Numbered from the stretch's first letter, positions 1 to 19,300 are shown. The stretch: DNA of 64,000 nt from Amoebidium appalachense (GCA_963693365.1 CAVNZM010000006.1:6820001-6884000); one strand, 5' to 3'. The notes: generated by a model from the letters alone, not told the origin. Made by a program: numbers and translations.

Positions 1-6
1 GGGTAA

Positions 7-51
<45 letters not shown>

Positions 52-237
52 ATTCTCTCCCGTCCATCTCCCAACCATGGCTGCCACTCCGCTTGTGTCA
101 GTCACTCAATACTCTAGTCTCGTTCCAAATTTAGTTGAAACGTACACATATACACACTAACACACATATATATATATACACACACACACACACCCCTCCC
201 CTCCCCCCCCTTCCCCTCCCCCCCCCCCCCCCCCCCC

Positions 238-278
<41 letters not shown>

Positions 279-335
279 ACACACACACACACCCACACCC
301 ACCCACCCACCCACACACACCCACACCCACACCCA

Positions 336-396
<61 letters not shown>

Positions 397-560
397 ACAC
401 ACACGCACACACACGTACCCGGGCCTATCCCTCGGCAGCAGGCACAGAGGCAGCACAGCCAGTGCGTTGAGTGTGCGTGCATTGACCAGTGTCAGCTCAC
501 TGGCGCCTACCCCTACAAGCGCAGGCACCTCCTCGCCCTCCCTCGGTAGCAACCCCCCTG
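7..560. repeat. Left-edge G43 tract, C tract and (CA)n/(CCCACA)n block
   Basis: The window opens with an unbroken run of G (7-49). Polypyrimidine and (CA)n sequence mixed with CCCACA units follows to about 410. On the minus strand this is a GT-rich stretch directly downstream of a GTACGT splice donor at 418, so it is probably intron of the RME-8-like gene. Confidence 0.8.
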
Positions 561-1342
561 CATAGTACCGTGGCTCCTGTATTCAACACACATATCCATG
601 TTTTAGGATGACTGCTTTTTCAGAGGTGTCTTGCACGGTGAAGCGGGTGTGTTTTTACATCCCAAGTTGAGCTAATCTTTTCTCCCGTACGTGCTCTACT
701 CATCCAAACAACGACCACGAAACGAGCTGATCTGCAGAGTCAAATGTTTCAGTCTATCCCCTCCCTCCCTTAGGCCCACACCTACCATCCGTGCCACTTT
801 CTTAGTGGAAACTCCCGGCAGGTTCCAAGGCCCCAACCACTCACACGTGACACGCACCACCACCCTTCTCTCCTCTCTCCCGCCCTCCCCTATCACCTTT
901 CTTTATTATCCCCCCCATGCACCTCCTCCAACCCCCCCCCCCCCCCCCCATCCCTAAGCCCCCTAATCCCCCCGCCACCCCTTCCCCCTCTCCCCCCTCC
1001 CTTCCCTCCCTCTCCCCCTCACACACAAACGCACACACACACACACCCAACGTGGGAGTCAAACATTCTAAACAGCATCAACCATTGCATAAATGGTTGA
1101 TCCACTGACATCAACACACAGCTATCATAACAGCAACTCACCAGCACGTATAAAGACTCCATCAACATACACAAATAAAAATCCCACTCACGACACACAC
1201 TTATGCCCTAACCACCACAACCAACCATCAGCACACACATAGCCATCACCAACACATGCAAGGTCCACAGGAACACATCCAAACCCCTCTCAAGACTACA
1301 TCCCCCTTCCCCCCCCCCCCCCCCCCCCGCCCCCCCCCCCTC

Positions 1343-1395
<53 letters not shown>

Positions 1396-3181
1396 ACACA
1401 CACCGCCACCATCACCGCCACCACCACTACCACCATATGCACCCACACATCAACACATACGTAACCCAATGCATTAACACACACATAACCCCCGTGCACA
1501 CACACCAAACCCCATGCACACACACTAACCCCCATGCACACATACATAACCCCCATGCACACACATATAGCCCCCACCTGTTTCCGTGCCCCTGCCAGTG
1601 CCCTATGCAGATCAGCCAACAGGTGTGCCCTGAACCTGCAGCTGAACGTGTACACTTTGTCCTTTCCCTTCCCCACGGATATGCCGATGGAAAAATCCCC
1701 AGCCCCACTGCCGGGCTTGGCACTGTTTCCCCCAACTCAAGGTGAGATGTGTAGCCCTTGTGTTTCCATTCATAGCAAGGTTCTTCATTCCTACCCCAGC
1801 CCCTTCCCTCTTCTCCCTCCCATCACCCCTCCCCCTCTCCTTTCCCCCCCCCCCTCCCTCCCCCCTTCCCCTCCTGAAACCCGCACGCACATCCTATCCA
1901 TCCCCCCTTGCTCCCCCATTTCCACTCTTGCCCCTCGTCCCCTCCTCTTTCCCTCCCTCTCGCTCCTCCCCTCCCCTTTATCTCACGACCCCATTCCCAT
2001 CCCCTGGCACCAACATGTAGCCTACTTTTCAATTTATACCCTCCCTCCTCCCTTCCACACACTCAAAGGCCTATTTCCTTGCCCTCTACCGCCCACTCTC
2101 CTTTCCCCCCCTCTCCCCCAGCCCTCACCACACCCCCCCACCTCCCCCCCCCCCCTCCCCCCCCTCCCCCCCTTTTCCCCCCAGACGCCCACCCACAGCC
2201 CCACCCCCCGGCCCCTTCCGCAATCTTGCACCCCCACCACCATGCAATGTTCCCCCTAACCACCTTTCCTCACGCCAACATCCTCCTCTCCATATTCCCG
2301 CCAATAATCCTCTCCTCCCCAGTCTCCCTCACCCCTTGAGACTCTCTTTCTCGCTCCCTCACCATCAACTTTTCACGTGCCTAGGTCCCCCTCAATCCGT
2401 CCCCTTTCCGCTCCTGCAGTCCCCACAATCTTCCTATCTCCAAGCACCCCCCTCTTCCCTCATTCATCTTCCCCAAACATACACCCCACCTCCTTATCCC
2501 TCCTCCCCCTCCTACCCGCCCCCCCCTCCCCTCCTCCCCCCCTCCCCTCCCCCCAAAAAAGCCCCATCTCCCCTCCCCCCTTTACACACCACCAACCCAC
2601 CGCCCCAAGCCCCCTCAGCCCCCCCAGCCCCCCCAGCCCCCCTCCTCCCCCTCCTCCCCCCCAAGCCCACCAGCCCCACTCCCCGAAGGAGAAGCCCATT
2701 ACCCTCTTCCTCCTCCCCCCCCCCCCCCCCCCCACAAACACACATACACACACACACACCAACTCACCCGCCCACTTATCCCGACACACTAACCCCCTCC
2801 CTCTCCCCCAAGCCCCCATCCTTCTACCCTTCTACCCTCCCCCCGCGCCTTCACCCACCCCTCCTCCCCCTCCCCCCTTCACCCCCCTCCCCCTCCCCTC
2901 CCCTTCACCCTCCCCCCTTCCCCCCGGGCCCCCTTCCCCCCCCCCAAAAAAAAAAAAAGAAAAATAGCTGCAACAACGCTCTACCTAGTTACAGTGGTAT
3001 AGGGCCAGGCATGTGACGTGTGCAAGGTGCCTGGGTCCTGCAGCAGCAGCGTATCTGCCCCCACGGCCAGCACCTTTGTGACCCTGCCTACTTTACCCCA
3101 CAGGCCCGTGTTGTTTGTCTGCACCACATTGTAGCGTGCGAACACTTCCTTGAGGGTCTGCGCCTGCGCACTGGCGGGATC
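419..3181 (-). CDS. RME-8/DNAJC13-like protein, 5' coding exons (partial)
   Basis: Three exon-like segments on the minus strand. Exon 2985-3181 starts after CCGCAG and ends AG|GTAGAG. Exon 1578-1722 starts after AAACAG and ends CAG|GTGGGG. These two join in phase and give 113 codons without a stop. The joined product has [20 protein letters not shown] followed by HAWPY, then [20 protein letters not shown]. From memory of the family, this matches the first PH-like repeat of RME-8/DNAJC13 (GKYKRVFSVGT...NQWPY..., then a KKSETLKFS-like strand), an endosomal J-protein that works with Hsc70 and retromer. Exon 419-557 ([20 protein letters not shown], donor GG|GTACGT) could be a later PH-like repeat, but its phase does not follow directly from the second exon. 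A further exon may end at 786. The start codon was not found; a TAA lies in frame just upstream of 3181, so the ATG must be in an upstream exon. The J domain and the rest of this very long protein lie beyond the left edge. Identification is by recalled similarity only. Confidence 0.55.
560..2980. repeat. C-rich / CCT-rich low-complexity introns of the RME-8-like gene
   Basis: Apart from the exon at 1578-1722, this stretch is mostly pyrimidine sequence on the plus strand: C tracts near 937-950 and 1310-1380, CA repeats near 1380-1400 and 1495-1565, and nearly pure C/T from about 1790 to 2950, ending in a C tract followed by an A tract at 2937-2958. Long proline-rich or glycine-rich ORFs here are translations of the repeats. 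A weak exon candidate ends at 786 with donor GTAGGT on the minus strand. Confidence 0.7.
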
Positions 3182-3452
3182 CTGCGGCAAGTCACCACGG
3201 GAATGTGGTTGTTAGGTGTTGCTGAGAGCTGAGATGACTGAGGTACATGTGCGTCCAGTTATAATCCTATGCTGTCCGTCTCGCCCCCCAACCCTTCTTT
3301 CTCTATCTCCCTCCCCACGCCACACTCCCCACCTCTCCCCCCCCCAACACACACACACAGGTCAGTGCGCCCTCCCTCCCCCTTCCCCCTCCCCCCCCCC
3401 CCCTCCTTCTCCGCAAATTTTCCCCCCAACTAACCCCCCTCTCTCTTTCTTC

Positions 3453-3511
<59 letters not shown>

Positions 3512-4575
3512 CACCCTCCATCCTGTTGGTCCGATCGCACGCTCTTGCCCTCCCGTGTACTGCACCGCCTACACCCTCTCTTATGCCTTCCAAAACTTTC
3601 TGCGGTAGTCATGCAGGTCACCGTGTGCTAAAGAACCCACCTAACACACTTCTTTTACACCTGCGTTTCACATGGCACTCCTAAAAAACTTCACGCAGAA
3701 CTGTCAGATCCCGAATAAGAACCACACTTCCACACCAGTCATCCATGAGGGTGCACGATGTACCCCATAGCGACACTAAGTGCTGTATACTCCGACAAGT
3801 AAGCCAACGAGAACGAGATAGATCCCGAGACCTCTCTATTAGATCTTCAATACGTCCGTCTTTTCCACAACGGCAATACACCAACAACATGTGCCATGAT
3901 TTAAGTAACCCACCTCAAATGCCTGGGCGTCCATTACTCTTGCACTGGTCTCGGGCAAGCTGCCCTACCACCAGAAAAACCGCAAAAAGCACACTAGTAC
4001 TCATAAAATATAAAATCAGTGGCACCAAATAGTACTATAGCTGGTAGGCTGTGCTGTGCGAGCTAATTAGTTTGCTATATCACGGTGGTGTGTAGACTCT
4101 GTAGAGAAAAAAGCAGGCCAGCGAAAACTTGGTTTTCAAAAGTTTGCCGTTCAAGTTTTTCAGGCCGTGGGCGGGATGAATGTAACCAATCAGATGGAGC
4201 TGGCCGAAATGGGCAAATTTGTCTACCTTCAATTCGTATCATCAAGACGTATCATGCATGATATAAAAAAAAATGTGGCACACCGGCGGCCTTGGTGCTT
4301 GGCCAAGTATCACACTTAGCCTCTTTGACAGCCTGAAGAAGGTATATTTTGCTCTTCGGCTAAATATCAGAGGAATAATCAATTTGGCAGCTAACTTTTT
4401 TGTTTTTTTATTGTCTATTATCATATTGCGTATTGATGCTTCTGAAAGGCCTAGGAACGGCCCGTGCACATATGAGGGGGAACAACTTTTATACTATAAT
4501 TTTGCCGCGCTCTAGCTGAAGCTTGCTTATCCAATAAGATCGCGCCGCACTAGCTTAACAGCTAGTGTTTGCGCA

Positions 4576-4613
<38 letters not shown>

Positions 4614-5547
4614 ACTCCTCCGGAGTTGCGGAGCTCCCCCCCAAAAAAAACACACGTACACGGGGCCCCCGAGCCAACATTTCCACACATAGGCACACAC
4701 ATAGACACACACACGCGAACACACACACACACACACCACACACACACACACACACATACACACACACACACACAAACACATTTGCAAAGACACGTGTACA
4801 CGTCACACACGTACACACACTGGGGCATGTACACACACACAAAAAAAGCACAGATCTAGAGAGAAGAAAACAAAAGAAAAGGAAGGGGTTTACACTGTTT
4901 ACTGAAGGAACAAGAAAAAAAAAAGAAAGGGAAAAAAGAACAAGAAAAAAGGAAAACATTTCCACAGCATGCACGTAAATTCATTGGTGCATCGAACAGC
5001 AGTCATGAATTCTAAACACGGATAGATCCGTGTACCATGCAGTACGGGAGGAAAAATAAAAGACTGAGCATCACTGTGCATACGTTTTTATAAAACAAAA
5101 CAAAAGGTAGGAAAATGCTATAGGTTCACTGCAGCAAGACCAACGCGAAAATGCCTGCCTTTGTTTACCCACGAACTTTAAGTCATCTTCCATTTTCTTT
5201 GCCCTTCTTTTAGGCTCACATATACTGTCGGGAGAACTGCTCACATATACTGTCGGGAAGAACTTCGAGTTGTCTCATGTATCCTTGTATGGTTAATACA
5301 GACAACCAAGTTTTTCTACAAAAAGAAATACACATTGCACCACCGACAAAACCACACCAGTTTTCTCCAAAAAACAGAATGAAACTCAAGACATGCAGTG
5401 AAAAAAACATAATAATATGATTATAATTGCCATCAGCTGATGCCTGCCGTACCAGGCTATGCTGCCTACACACAAACCCAACATACCACACAAATTTAAA
5501 CATATCGAATTCGCAAACAAAACAGAGCTAGAACACATATACTAAGT
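3182..5547. other. Intergenic region between the RME-8-like 5' exons and CHMP1
   Basis: This must hold the missing first exon and promoter of the RME-8-like gene and the 3' end of CHMP1. It contains a C-rich tract (3453-3509), a C36 tract (about 4578-4613) followed by (CA)n (about 4680-4775), and a 25-bp tandem duplication around 5217-5262. CCAAT boxes lie at 4186 and 4531. The unique sequence from 3600 to 4560 is AT-richer and promoter-like. No coding exon could be supported. A short plus-strand frame after a TTTTTCAG at about 4160 looks exon-like but has no recognisable product. Confidence 0.5.
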
Positions 5548-11461
<5,914 letters not shown>

Positions 11462-12368
11462 CTTCGCTCTTCCTTGCAAACTTACGAGCTCGTCCTCTAA
11501 AACCACGGGTTGGCGGTGTGTTAGTTCTTTGCTCCTTAGAGCGCGTGTTGCTGTATTCTTGGAGTTTTTATGACAACGAAACAATAGAGGAAGTTCTTCA
11601 AAGCACTACAAACGACCGTATTCATAATTCGAAGCTGCTTGTTCAATTGAAATGCTAATATTAATGTTTGCCGTCTCTCTTCGACACGTTCCGGTGTGAC
11701 TTGCTTGGTTGCTCCCAGTTCCAGTTTCGGCTGAAGTCATCAGAGAGAAAAGTTTGGCAAGCTAAAACTGGCCAATCAACAACCACCGTAATCTGCCAAA
11801 ACAGGCTTATCAGCAAAATATCAAGCATTACGTAACTGGGCTGTTGTGGGCCAAGATTTCTAAATATAGCTACAATTATCTTGGCCCTCTGCGCTTGATG
11901 ACTGGCAGCGTCGACTCAGCCTGCAAAACTTTCGTGAGCAGTGTGTGCGTCGTTTTTGAAGCGGGACGGTGTGTCTGTAGATGCACATGGCAGATGGTGT
12001 GCTCATTTTATGAAGATCCATGTATATTTACTTTCGAGGGTATTTAATAGCTCTGGGAAGGAAAGAAACATTCTATTAGGTGATGTAACAGCGTGCTGAG
12101 TGGTCATTGTTCGAAATTCCCATAGAGTAGGAACTCCCAACACTCCATTCAACGCTTTGTTCAACGTTTTATTCAACAGATACATAGCCAGCCAGCTGAG
12201 GTGACCTTATTGTTAGTGCACCCTTGCGCTGAACAGCCGAGCACATCATATTTATGGTTTATCATCTATTCGTTGTGAGCGACGTTTGACGCCGTCGTTC
12301 TGCAAATACGGTTCTCTCTTTAAAGCACACACGACCAAGCACCTTCCTTCGTTCCAGCACACACAGAA
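11462..12368. promoter_or_regulatory. Divergent CHMP1/MAX intergenic region
   Basis: About 0.9 kb of unique, repeat-poor sequence between two divergent start codons, so it probably holds both promoters and 5' UTRs. A CCAAT box lies at 11772-11776. No convincing TATA box is seen at a useful distance from either start. The lack of microsatellites here contrasts with the introns on the left and supports a regulatory role. Confidence 0.55.
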
Positions 12369-12788
12369 ATGGCGCAGGCTCCTTTCAACGGCTTCAACCC
12401 AACGCCCGGTTTTCCGACGTCTATGACTCCGCCACCCGGGGGCATGGGCTCAGTACCTGGAACCCCTGCGAACTACAACATGGGGTCGCCTGGTGGCAGC
12501 GATTCGGCAGACCCGCGAAAAGATAAGCGTGCACACCACACCGCACTTGAGAGAAAGAGAAGAGACCACATTAAAGATAAGTTCGCTATACTTCACCAAG
12601 AGATCCCAGGCATCTCGTCGCAAGACAAAGCATCACGCTCTCTTATACTTTCGAAGGCGACTGAGTACATCCAGGAGATGACACAAGCAAACGAACAGGT
12701 CTTGGCCGAGGTAGAGGAGCTGAAACGTCAAAACGCGATGCTGCACGAGCAGATACGGAAGCTCGAGGCACAGCAAGCAGGAAAATAG
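12369..12788 (+). CDS. MAX: MAX, bHLH-leucine zipper transcription factor
   Basis: Single-exon gene of 139 codons. MAX is the common dimer partner of MYC, MXD/MNT and related bHLH-zipper proteins, and binds the E-box CACGTG. The N-terminal ~48 residues are rich in Gly, Pro and Ser. The basic region RAHHTALERKRRDHIKD (54-70) keeps the His57, Glu61 and Arg65 that contact the E-box in human MAX (His28, Glu32, Arg36). Helix-loop-helix follows (about 67-103, with KASRSLILSKATEYIQ), then a short leucine zipper LAEVEELKRQNAMLHEQI. The basic region differs from the human one at only a few positions as I recall it. The tail after the zipper is very short (KLEAQQAGK), so the long C-terminal tail of vertebrate MAX is missing. 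It has no introns while its neighbours have many. The start is the first in-frame ATG, preceded by unique promoter-like sequence, so a live gene is more likely than a dead retrocopy. Confidence 0.95.
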   Translation: MAQAPFNGFNPTPGFPTSMTPPPGGMGSVPGTPANYNMGSPGGSDSADPRKDKRAHHTALERKRRDHIKDKFAILHQEIPGISSQDKASRSLILSKATEYIQEMTQANEQVLAEVEELKRQNAMLHEQIRKLEAQQAGK

Positions 12789-14949
12789 CTTGACAGGTGC
12801 CTCTTTGGGTTCCTATTGAAATGTTGGGGAGTGTCACCGCTAGTTGCCTGGTGTATTCCTCCTTTTCGGCCTTTCGCTGACATCTTTTTATGTACTTTTA
12901 TATACTGCCTTTGCTTTCTGAATACTAAGTGAGAATAAGTGTGGGTTCTGAATGGAAAGGGAGTTACTATGAGTCTTTAACCGAAAGCCGGGTTTTCCCA
13001 CACTACTTTCATGGTCAGGTGACGATGCGTAAACACTGTTTATTGTTCCGGCCTGGAGGGGAACATCGGCCCGGTTATATTGGATTCACATAAACAGGAG
13101 GAAGGCCTTTCTTGGAGCGGAATGGTCCACAAACGGGATGTTGCAATTGGGCCCGTTTCCTGAGGGTGTGTCTCTGGTTAGGTACGAGAATACGCATGAT
13201 TTATCAAGAAGGTCTTATGAGATGTTGTCTTTAGGTTATGTACAGCCTAGCAAATTTAGCTGTGTCATTGTGGTCTTCACTGCAGGCTGGTTGCTCCATA
13301 GAAACACTGGTGCAAGTAAAGTGTGGCTCCCGGCATATCAACATCCGTTGCTTTTTCTCCCTCCTGTGGGCCTAAAACCCCGTCCTTCCCTTCATACCCT
13401 GAAGTGAAGCAGCATTAAGGTCTCCTATGGGTAGTATATAGGAGGCCTTCAACAGCCTTCGAGTTAATTTGCGTGCAAGGTGGCCGGTGAATGAGTCGAC
13501 TGTTTAAAGACTTCAGGCCCTCCTGACTGAATGGCCGCAGCCATCATGATGCAGGCGCATCCTGCGTGCACACGTGCTATGCAACATCTGCAGCGTGTTG
13601 CCCCTTTGTGAATGTGGACATCGTACTCTAACACAAATTAAAACACCCCACTCCGCCTCCTCTCTCTCCTCTGTCTCCCCTCCCCCCCCGCCCCCCCCCC
13701 CCCCCCCCCCCCCCCCTCCCCCCCCCCCTCACACACACATGTGCACACATGTACACACACACACACACACACACACACTGTCACACCATCCCCCACCCGT
13801 AGCATCCATTCCGAACCGTTCCCCACAAAAAGGCCCCTCGTCGAAATGGTTGGAGTGCCAACCTTCCCCCTCTTCCCCCCTCCCTTCCCCCTCCCCTCCT
13901 CTTATGGTTTGCTCGTCTGTATTTAGACTTCTTGTCTGTGAACACAATATGCCTCCCATCTTTCAAACTCTGAAGAGACCACACAGCACATCAATCAAAT
14001 CTGGGTCACTCGGGCTAATTCTTGGGCATGGTCCTACTACCTTTTGAGAGCCCCTTAGATAACTCTTTACACCACGTGGTGCACCCACTAATCTCTCTTT
14101 AGGTCATCTGTTATCATCTCCCACGCGTTTTCCAAAAATCTTTCCCTTCCACGTACCGGCCAATGAGCAGAAGTTCAGCTGCGCGGGAGTCTGCGCCACG
14201 GATAAATTTATTGGGCGCGGCATGTTTGTGCGGATGACGATCACACAACAGCCGGCTGCTAAAAGCTCTTTTGCCACTCACAGCAGCTCAGTTTAAGTTT
14301 TTCGAGCAGCGTGAAACACGTTGGAGGCAAGCAATTACTTTTATAGAGCCACGAAGTTAGTCTTTTTTTAATATATAGTGTAAGCGAGATAGGTATATCA
14401 TTATAGGTTTATGTTTGTCTTTTCTTACAGCTGCTGACTTTCTCTTTGCCCTTCTCTTGCGGATAGCCAGTCGCCGTGGCAGTGTCTTGGACACATTTTC
14501 GGATAGCAAAGGCACACAAGAGAGTAAAAGTTGCTTATTAGTCAGGCTGAAGGCCACTAGTACTACATAGTCAGGTAACCAACGGGCTCATCATCACACC
14601 TGCGCACGCAATACTCTTATTTTATTGTGTTCCGACCAAGCTGCTTGGGGAAAATGTTCCTCTAAGTCTGCTATTCGCTTGCATCCCGATAAATCTCCTA
14701 GTTGATTTCGTGTGTCGAGCAATTGTGATAGCATCATCTAAGGTTTCTGCCTAGGTTATCACAGCTGTTCGTAAAATCTCCTCACATTAACATACAGCCA
14801 TTCTTGTTAGGGCCTAGCTTTGACTTTCTCCTCCATAGATCAACCGCATTGCTTAGACGTACACTCCACAAATGGAGCATTGTTCTGCCAAACGAAAAGA
14901 TTTTTTTTTTGTGGTTGTATAATAACGCATTCCTAGCAGGAACCTCAAG
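12789..14949. other. Intergenic region between MAX and the BAR-PH-RhoGAP gene
   Basis: Holds the MAX 3' UTR (no clear AATAAA seen), a short C-tract plus (CA)n block (13683-13778), and unique sequence up to the next gene. A CCAAT box lies at 14160-14164. The last ~800 bp are repeat-poor and probably the promoter of the downstream gene. ORFs at 13138-13407 and 13574-14047 show no recognisable domain and are not called. Confidence 0.5.
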
Positions 14950-16229
14950 ATGGCTTCCGTTCTGGAGCCTCTTGAATATGCGGAGGCAGAATACGACTCC
15001 CCAAAGCTCCGATTGCGCCTAGACACTTACGAGAATTCAGCTCGTAAAGTGCTTGGCCAGCTCAAAGGGTTCAAGGAGGCTTGGGAGGTGTACTGCACTC
15101 ACCAAAGAAGTGAGTGGTCTGCATGTAAAATTGATCAAATTAGTTTTCCTTTTTTCTCAGATGATTCTACCGTCTTTCCCTCCCCTCCAGCCCTTCCTCC
15201 TCTTCCCCTCCCCCCCCCCCCCTCCCCCCCCCTCCCCCCCCCCCCCCCTCCCCCCCCCCGCCACCCTTGGTGAATACACACACATACACACACGCCCTCA
15301 GACAGAGACACACATACAAACACACACACATACATACATACATGCACACACATAGCTCCAGATTTGCATTGTCTCCAACATGTAAGTGGGCTGATTGACT
15401 TTCGTCTCTCATTTCAATGCCCCTCGCCTCCCCCTTCCCCCCTTCCCCCACCCCAGCCCCCCTTCCCCCCCCCTCCCCCCCCCCCCCCCCCTCCCCACCA
15501 TCCTTCTCAAAAAAAAAAAGAAGGAAGTGGGGGAAAGGGGGGTTTGGAAGGGGAGGGGGGGAGGAGTGGAGCAAGGTGGTGAAAGGAAAAACCTGACACG
15601 CTTCTCACCAGTAATCCTGGAAATGTACACCATATCCGATCTCACTCTCACCATACACACACTCCAATCGAAGTAAGAGTTTTTTTGGGACAATAAGGAG
15701 CGGGGGTTGAGGAGGCACACACAAGTTCAATTGTTGGACTTATGTAATGTGTAATGACAATTGTGATACAAGGTGTAGATTTACCTCCGTCGTAACAGGA
15801 AAATATAAGAGGGTAAGACAAGCAAATGAATGCACGCTTGAGATCTTGCCACAAAAATGACACTCTGGGGTCTGGGTGCAGATGCCATGCAGGCACATCT
15901 TGTGTGTGCAAACATTCTAAGGGACACACAGATCCCTGTCATAGGTCAGATGACGGACGACGAAAAACTACTGAGCAAGTGCCCCCTCCCCACTCCCGTC
16001 CGTCTGATTTTCACTTGCTTAGGGCAGGGTTCCTCCAGTTCATGTTGTTTCTATTGTTTCCGGGGGGGGGGGGAGGGGGGGGGAGGGGAGGATTCTGGAA
16101 GACACGAGCGGATTCGGGCAAGAGTGTTTCCGGGGGTGGTCTTTTGCCCCCGTTTTCTCTATACCTTCCATCGTTCAATGTCCTAGTTCCTGCTTGTTGA
16201 CGCGCTATTAGTAACGGTTGGGGGAAGGA

Positions 16230-16262
<33 letters not shown>

Positions 16263-17262
16263 GGGGAGTTGGAAAGGGTGGCCGAACATCACTGGGGTAG
16301 GGAGGATGATGATGGGTATTGCTTTTTGTGCATCTGTATATGTGTTATCATGGTAGCTGGTGTCCCCAGCCCAACCGTCATATGCCCCTTCTTCCCCTCC
16401 ATCCCCACCCCCCCCCCCCCCCCCCCCCCCCCCACCCCCCCCCTCTCGGCCTGCAATGTTCCACTGCTTAAAATCATCTGTGTCCTTTTGTATCCTTCTT
16501 CTTCTCTTTTCTTCGTCTTTCTTTTCTTAGCTGGGGGAGGAGAAAAGGGGGGAGGGGGGGGAGGGGGGGGGAGGGGGGCAAGTTACAAGGCCACGACTCT
16601 TTGGCGGTTTGCTGTGATTGGCCTACGCTGATTGTGGGCCTGGACAGGTGACTCGGCCGGGCAGTTTTCTGGAATGCTGGATGACCTGGAGGTGTTGCGT
16701 GAGGAAAACATGGTGGGTGGGGCTGTGCGTTTCTGTTTGTGGAATGGTGTGGTATGTTTTCTGTTTGCACAGTAGTGTTGTGTGGGTGCTGTCTATTTGC
16801 ATAGGCGTGATCTGTGACTTGTTTGTGGGAGGGTGATGTATATTTCTTTTTGCACCGTGCTGTGTTTCTATCTACAGCGGTTCTAGCGAATAGACGAACT
16901 GTGTGGCTCGCATGATTCCGGGGCACCAAGCTGTACACATTGGGCAACCGCCAGCAAAAACAATGTGATATAACCAGGTGGTGGCAGGCCATGCACCAAG
17001 CTTTTCTTTTCTTTTCTTTTTTTTTTTTTTGTGGTGGTGGTTTGTGGGGGGGGAGGTCGAGGGGCGGGGGCTCTCACACCTAAATCCTTCAGGGTGCATG
17101 CACACAGCCACCCAATCCCTCCCCCCTCCCCCCCCCCCCCCTCACCTTTGTTTTGTGATCTTTCCCCTCCTATCCCCCCTATCCCCCCCCCCCCCCCCCC
17201 CCCGCTGTGATCGTGCTTTCACACCCTGTTCCTTCAGGGTGCATGCAAACCGCGCCCATTCC

Positions 17263-17294
<32 letters not shown>

Positions 17295-17673
17295 TTTTTG
17301 TTTGTTCTTTTCTTTTTCCTTTTTTCTTTTTTTTTTTTTTTTTGCTTCGATCGTGCTTTCACATTCAATTCCTTGAGCATGCATGCACACCACAACCCAA
17401 ACCCCATTGATCGGTTTCATGTCCGGCGTGTTAGACTGCTATTTTGCGGCAATGCCGGGTTGTTGCATGAAATAACACATGGGTTGGTTTTGGGGGGGCT
17501 GCAGTTGATGCAGTTTGAGGCCGTGGGCAAGCAGGTGGAGGCATTTGTGGCCGACCTGACAGGCAGGCTGCAGGTACGGGCACGTGTCTGTTTCCTGTCA
17601 CACACACACACACATGCACACGCGTGCGCATTCACACACTCACACATGCACCCACACACACATGCACGCATGT

Positions 17674-17719
<46 letters not shown>

Positions 17720-18660
17720 GAGACGTGTTTCTTCTGGCTTGTATAAGTATTTGGCGTATAATGGGGAGGGGGGTTGTCTAAGTGGCATGTGGATACTTGA
17801 TGTGTGACCGGCCTGGGTTTGTAGAAGAACGAATAAGCCGAGCCCGAGTGTTGTCTTGCTTCTCTTGCCGTTCCATTCCGTTTTTGTTATTGCATGAGTT
17901 TCAACGTCCCAATAGACTCCAGCAGTCTCTAGATCGTATTTCCGTGTTTAGATTGGCAAATTTTACCCAATAACGAACACGCCACACCCATAGTCAGTGG
18001 GCCTTAGTGCACGCCACACCCATAGTCAGTGGGCCTCAGTGCTTCCTTGGCCCCCCAGATTCTTGGCCCGACATATGCACCTATAGTCAGTGGCCATGCG
18101 TGCCTAGTTGCTAACTTGCCCCCCTAGACCCTTGATCCGATATGGTTATGCAAACATCTTTCTACCTTACTGGGGGGCCTTTTCAGTGTTGGCTTTTCAA
18201 CAGCAGCAAGTACACAGTAACATAGTAATCCCCCCATGCAGAAGGACTCAGACACATTCAGGGCGGCATCAGAGCACTACTACAGAGAGCTCACCTCCCA
18301 GCTCCCAAAGAAGACACTCGATGTATGGGTGCAGCCCGTTTCCCTTTGCCCTGTCATTTTTCTGACTCTTGCCATTCCCTCTATCCTCATTCCCCCTCCC
18401 CCCCCCCCTCCCGGAGCTACTATGTCTGCCAACGAGGGCATCTATTGCGAAATATTGCGTGCTGCCAATTCACGAGAGAGACCCCACCTCTCCCTCCCGT
18501 CCCCTTTTTCCTTTTCAACTCTCTTTATACCATGCCTTTCCCTCCCTTCCTTGCCCCTTCTCTTTGCCCTCTTTCAGCTCTCTCCCTCAAGTCCTATCCC
18601 CAGTCACTTTTTCATCTGATTAAATCCTGTCACTCTCCCTGCCCCTCTTCCCTCCCCCCC

Positions 18661-18728
<68 letters not shown>

Positions 18729-19216
18729 ACACCACCACCACCACCACCACCAAAATAATATTAATAATAAAAATAATAAATAGATAAAATAAAATTAAAA
18801 AAACCTTCTCCACCACTACCGGTGCTAGATTGTCACCCCCCTTGTGCCTTCCTCACGCCACCATGAGCATGTGCAATTCTTGTTTTGCGCAAACACTTGG
18901 CTGATGCTGGTTGGTTTTTGGCGCAGAACGGGGCGCTAGAGCGTGATCGTGAGGTGCTGTTTGAGAGCCAGATAGCCTACATGGAGGCCCTGACCGACAT
19001 CCAGGCACGCCTGCGCTCAAATGTCCCTGAGCTGGTAGGTGTGCACGTGTGGGTGTGCGTGTGCATGTGGTTGGGCTGGTGTTGCTGTGGTTGAGAGGTG
19101 GGTGGGTGGATGGGTGGGTGGTATGGTATGTGCGGCTGGATGGTTATGTGGGTGGGTGTGTGGGGGGGAGGGTCAGTGGGTGTGGATGAGGACCTGGGTC
19201 TGTGTGTGGGTGTGAG

Positions 19217-19300
<84 letters not shown>

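Noticed and set aside
131-482. ORFs rich in Cys-Val or His-Thr alternation over CA/GT repeats
   Set aside because: They are translations of dinucleotide repeats; all frames on both strands stay open for the same reason. The same applies to 10589-11163, 23230-23628, 28575-28902, 34408-35101, 47466-48482, 59065-59682 and 62323-63239.
1742-2967. Long proline-rich ORFs on the plus strand, up to 241 codons
   Set aside because: They lie in C/T low-complexity DNA with no conserved motif, and run antisense to the RME-8-like exons.
4141-4230. Plus-strand exon-like frame after TTTTTCAG (contains GGMNVTNQMELAEMGKF)
   Set aside because: Short, no partner exons and no known family; a CCAAT box lies inside it. 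Left as part of the promoter-like interval.
13138-13407. 89-codon plus-strand ORF downstream of MAX
   Set aside because: No recognisable motif, no splice context, and it lies where the MAX 3' UTR and flank are expected.
15361-15380. 20-nt candidate exon between RhoGAP exons 1 and 2
   Set aside because: Borders look good, but including it breaks the phase with the BAR exon at 16648, while skipping it keeps the frame.
18600-18790. Possible tRNA or small RNA near AT-rich and CA-rich sequence
   Set aside because: No cloverleaf arms or internal A/B boxes could be made out here or elsewhere in the window by eye.
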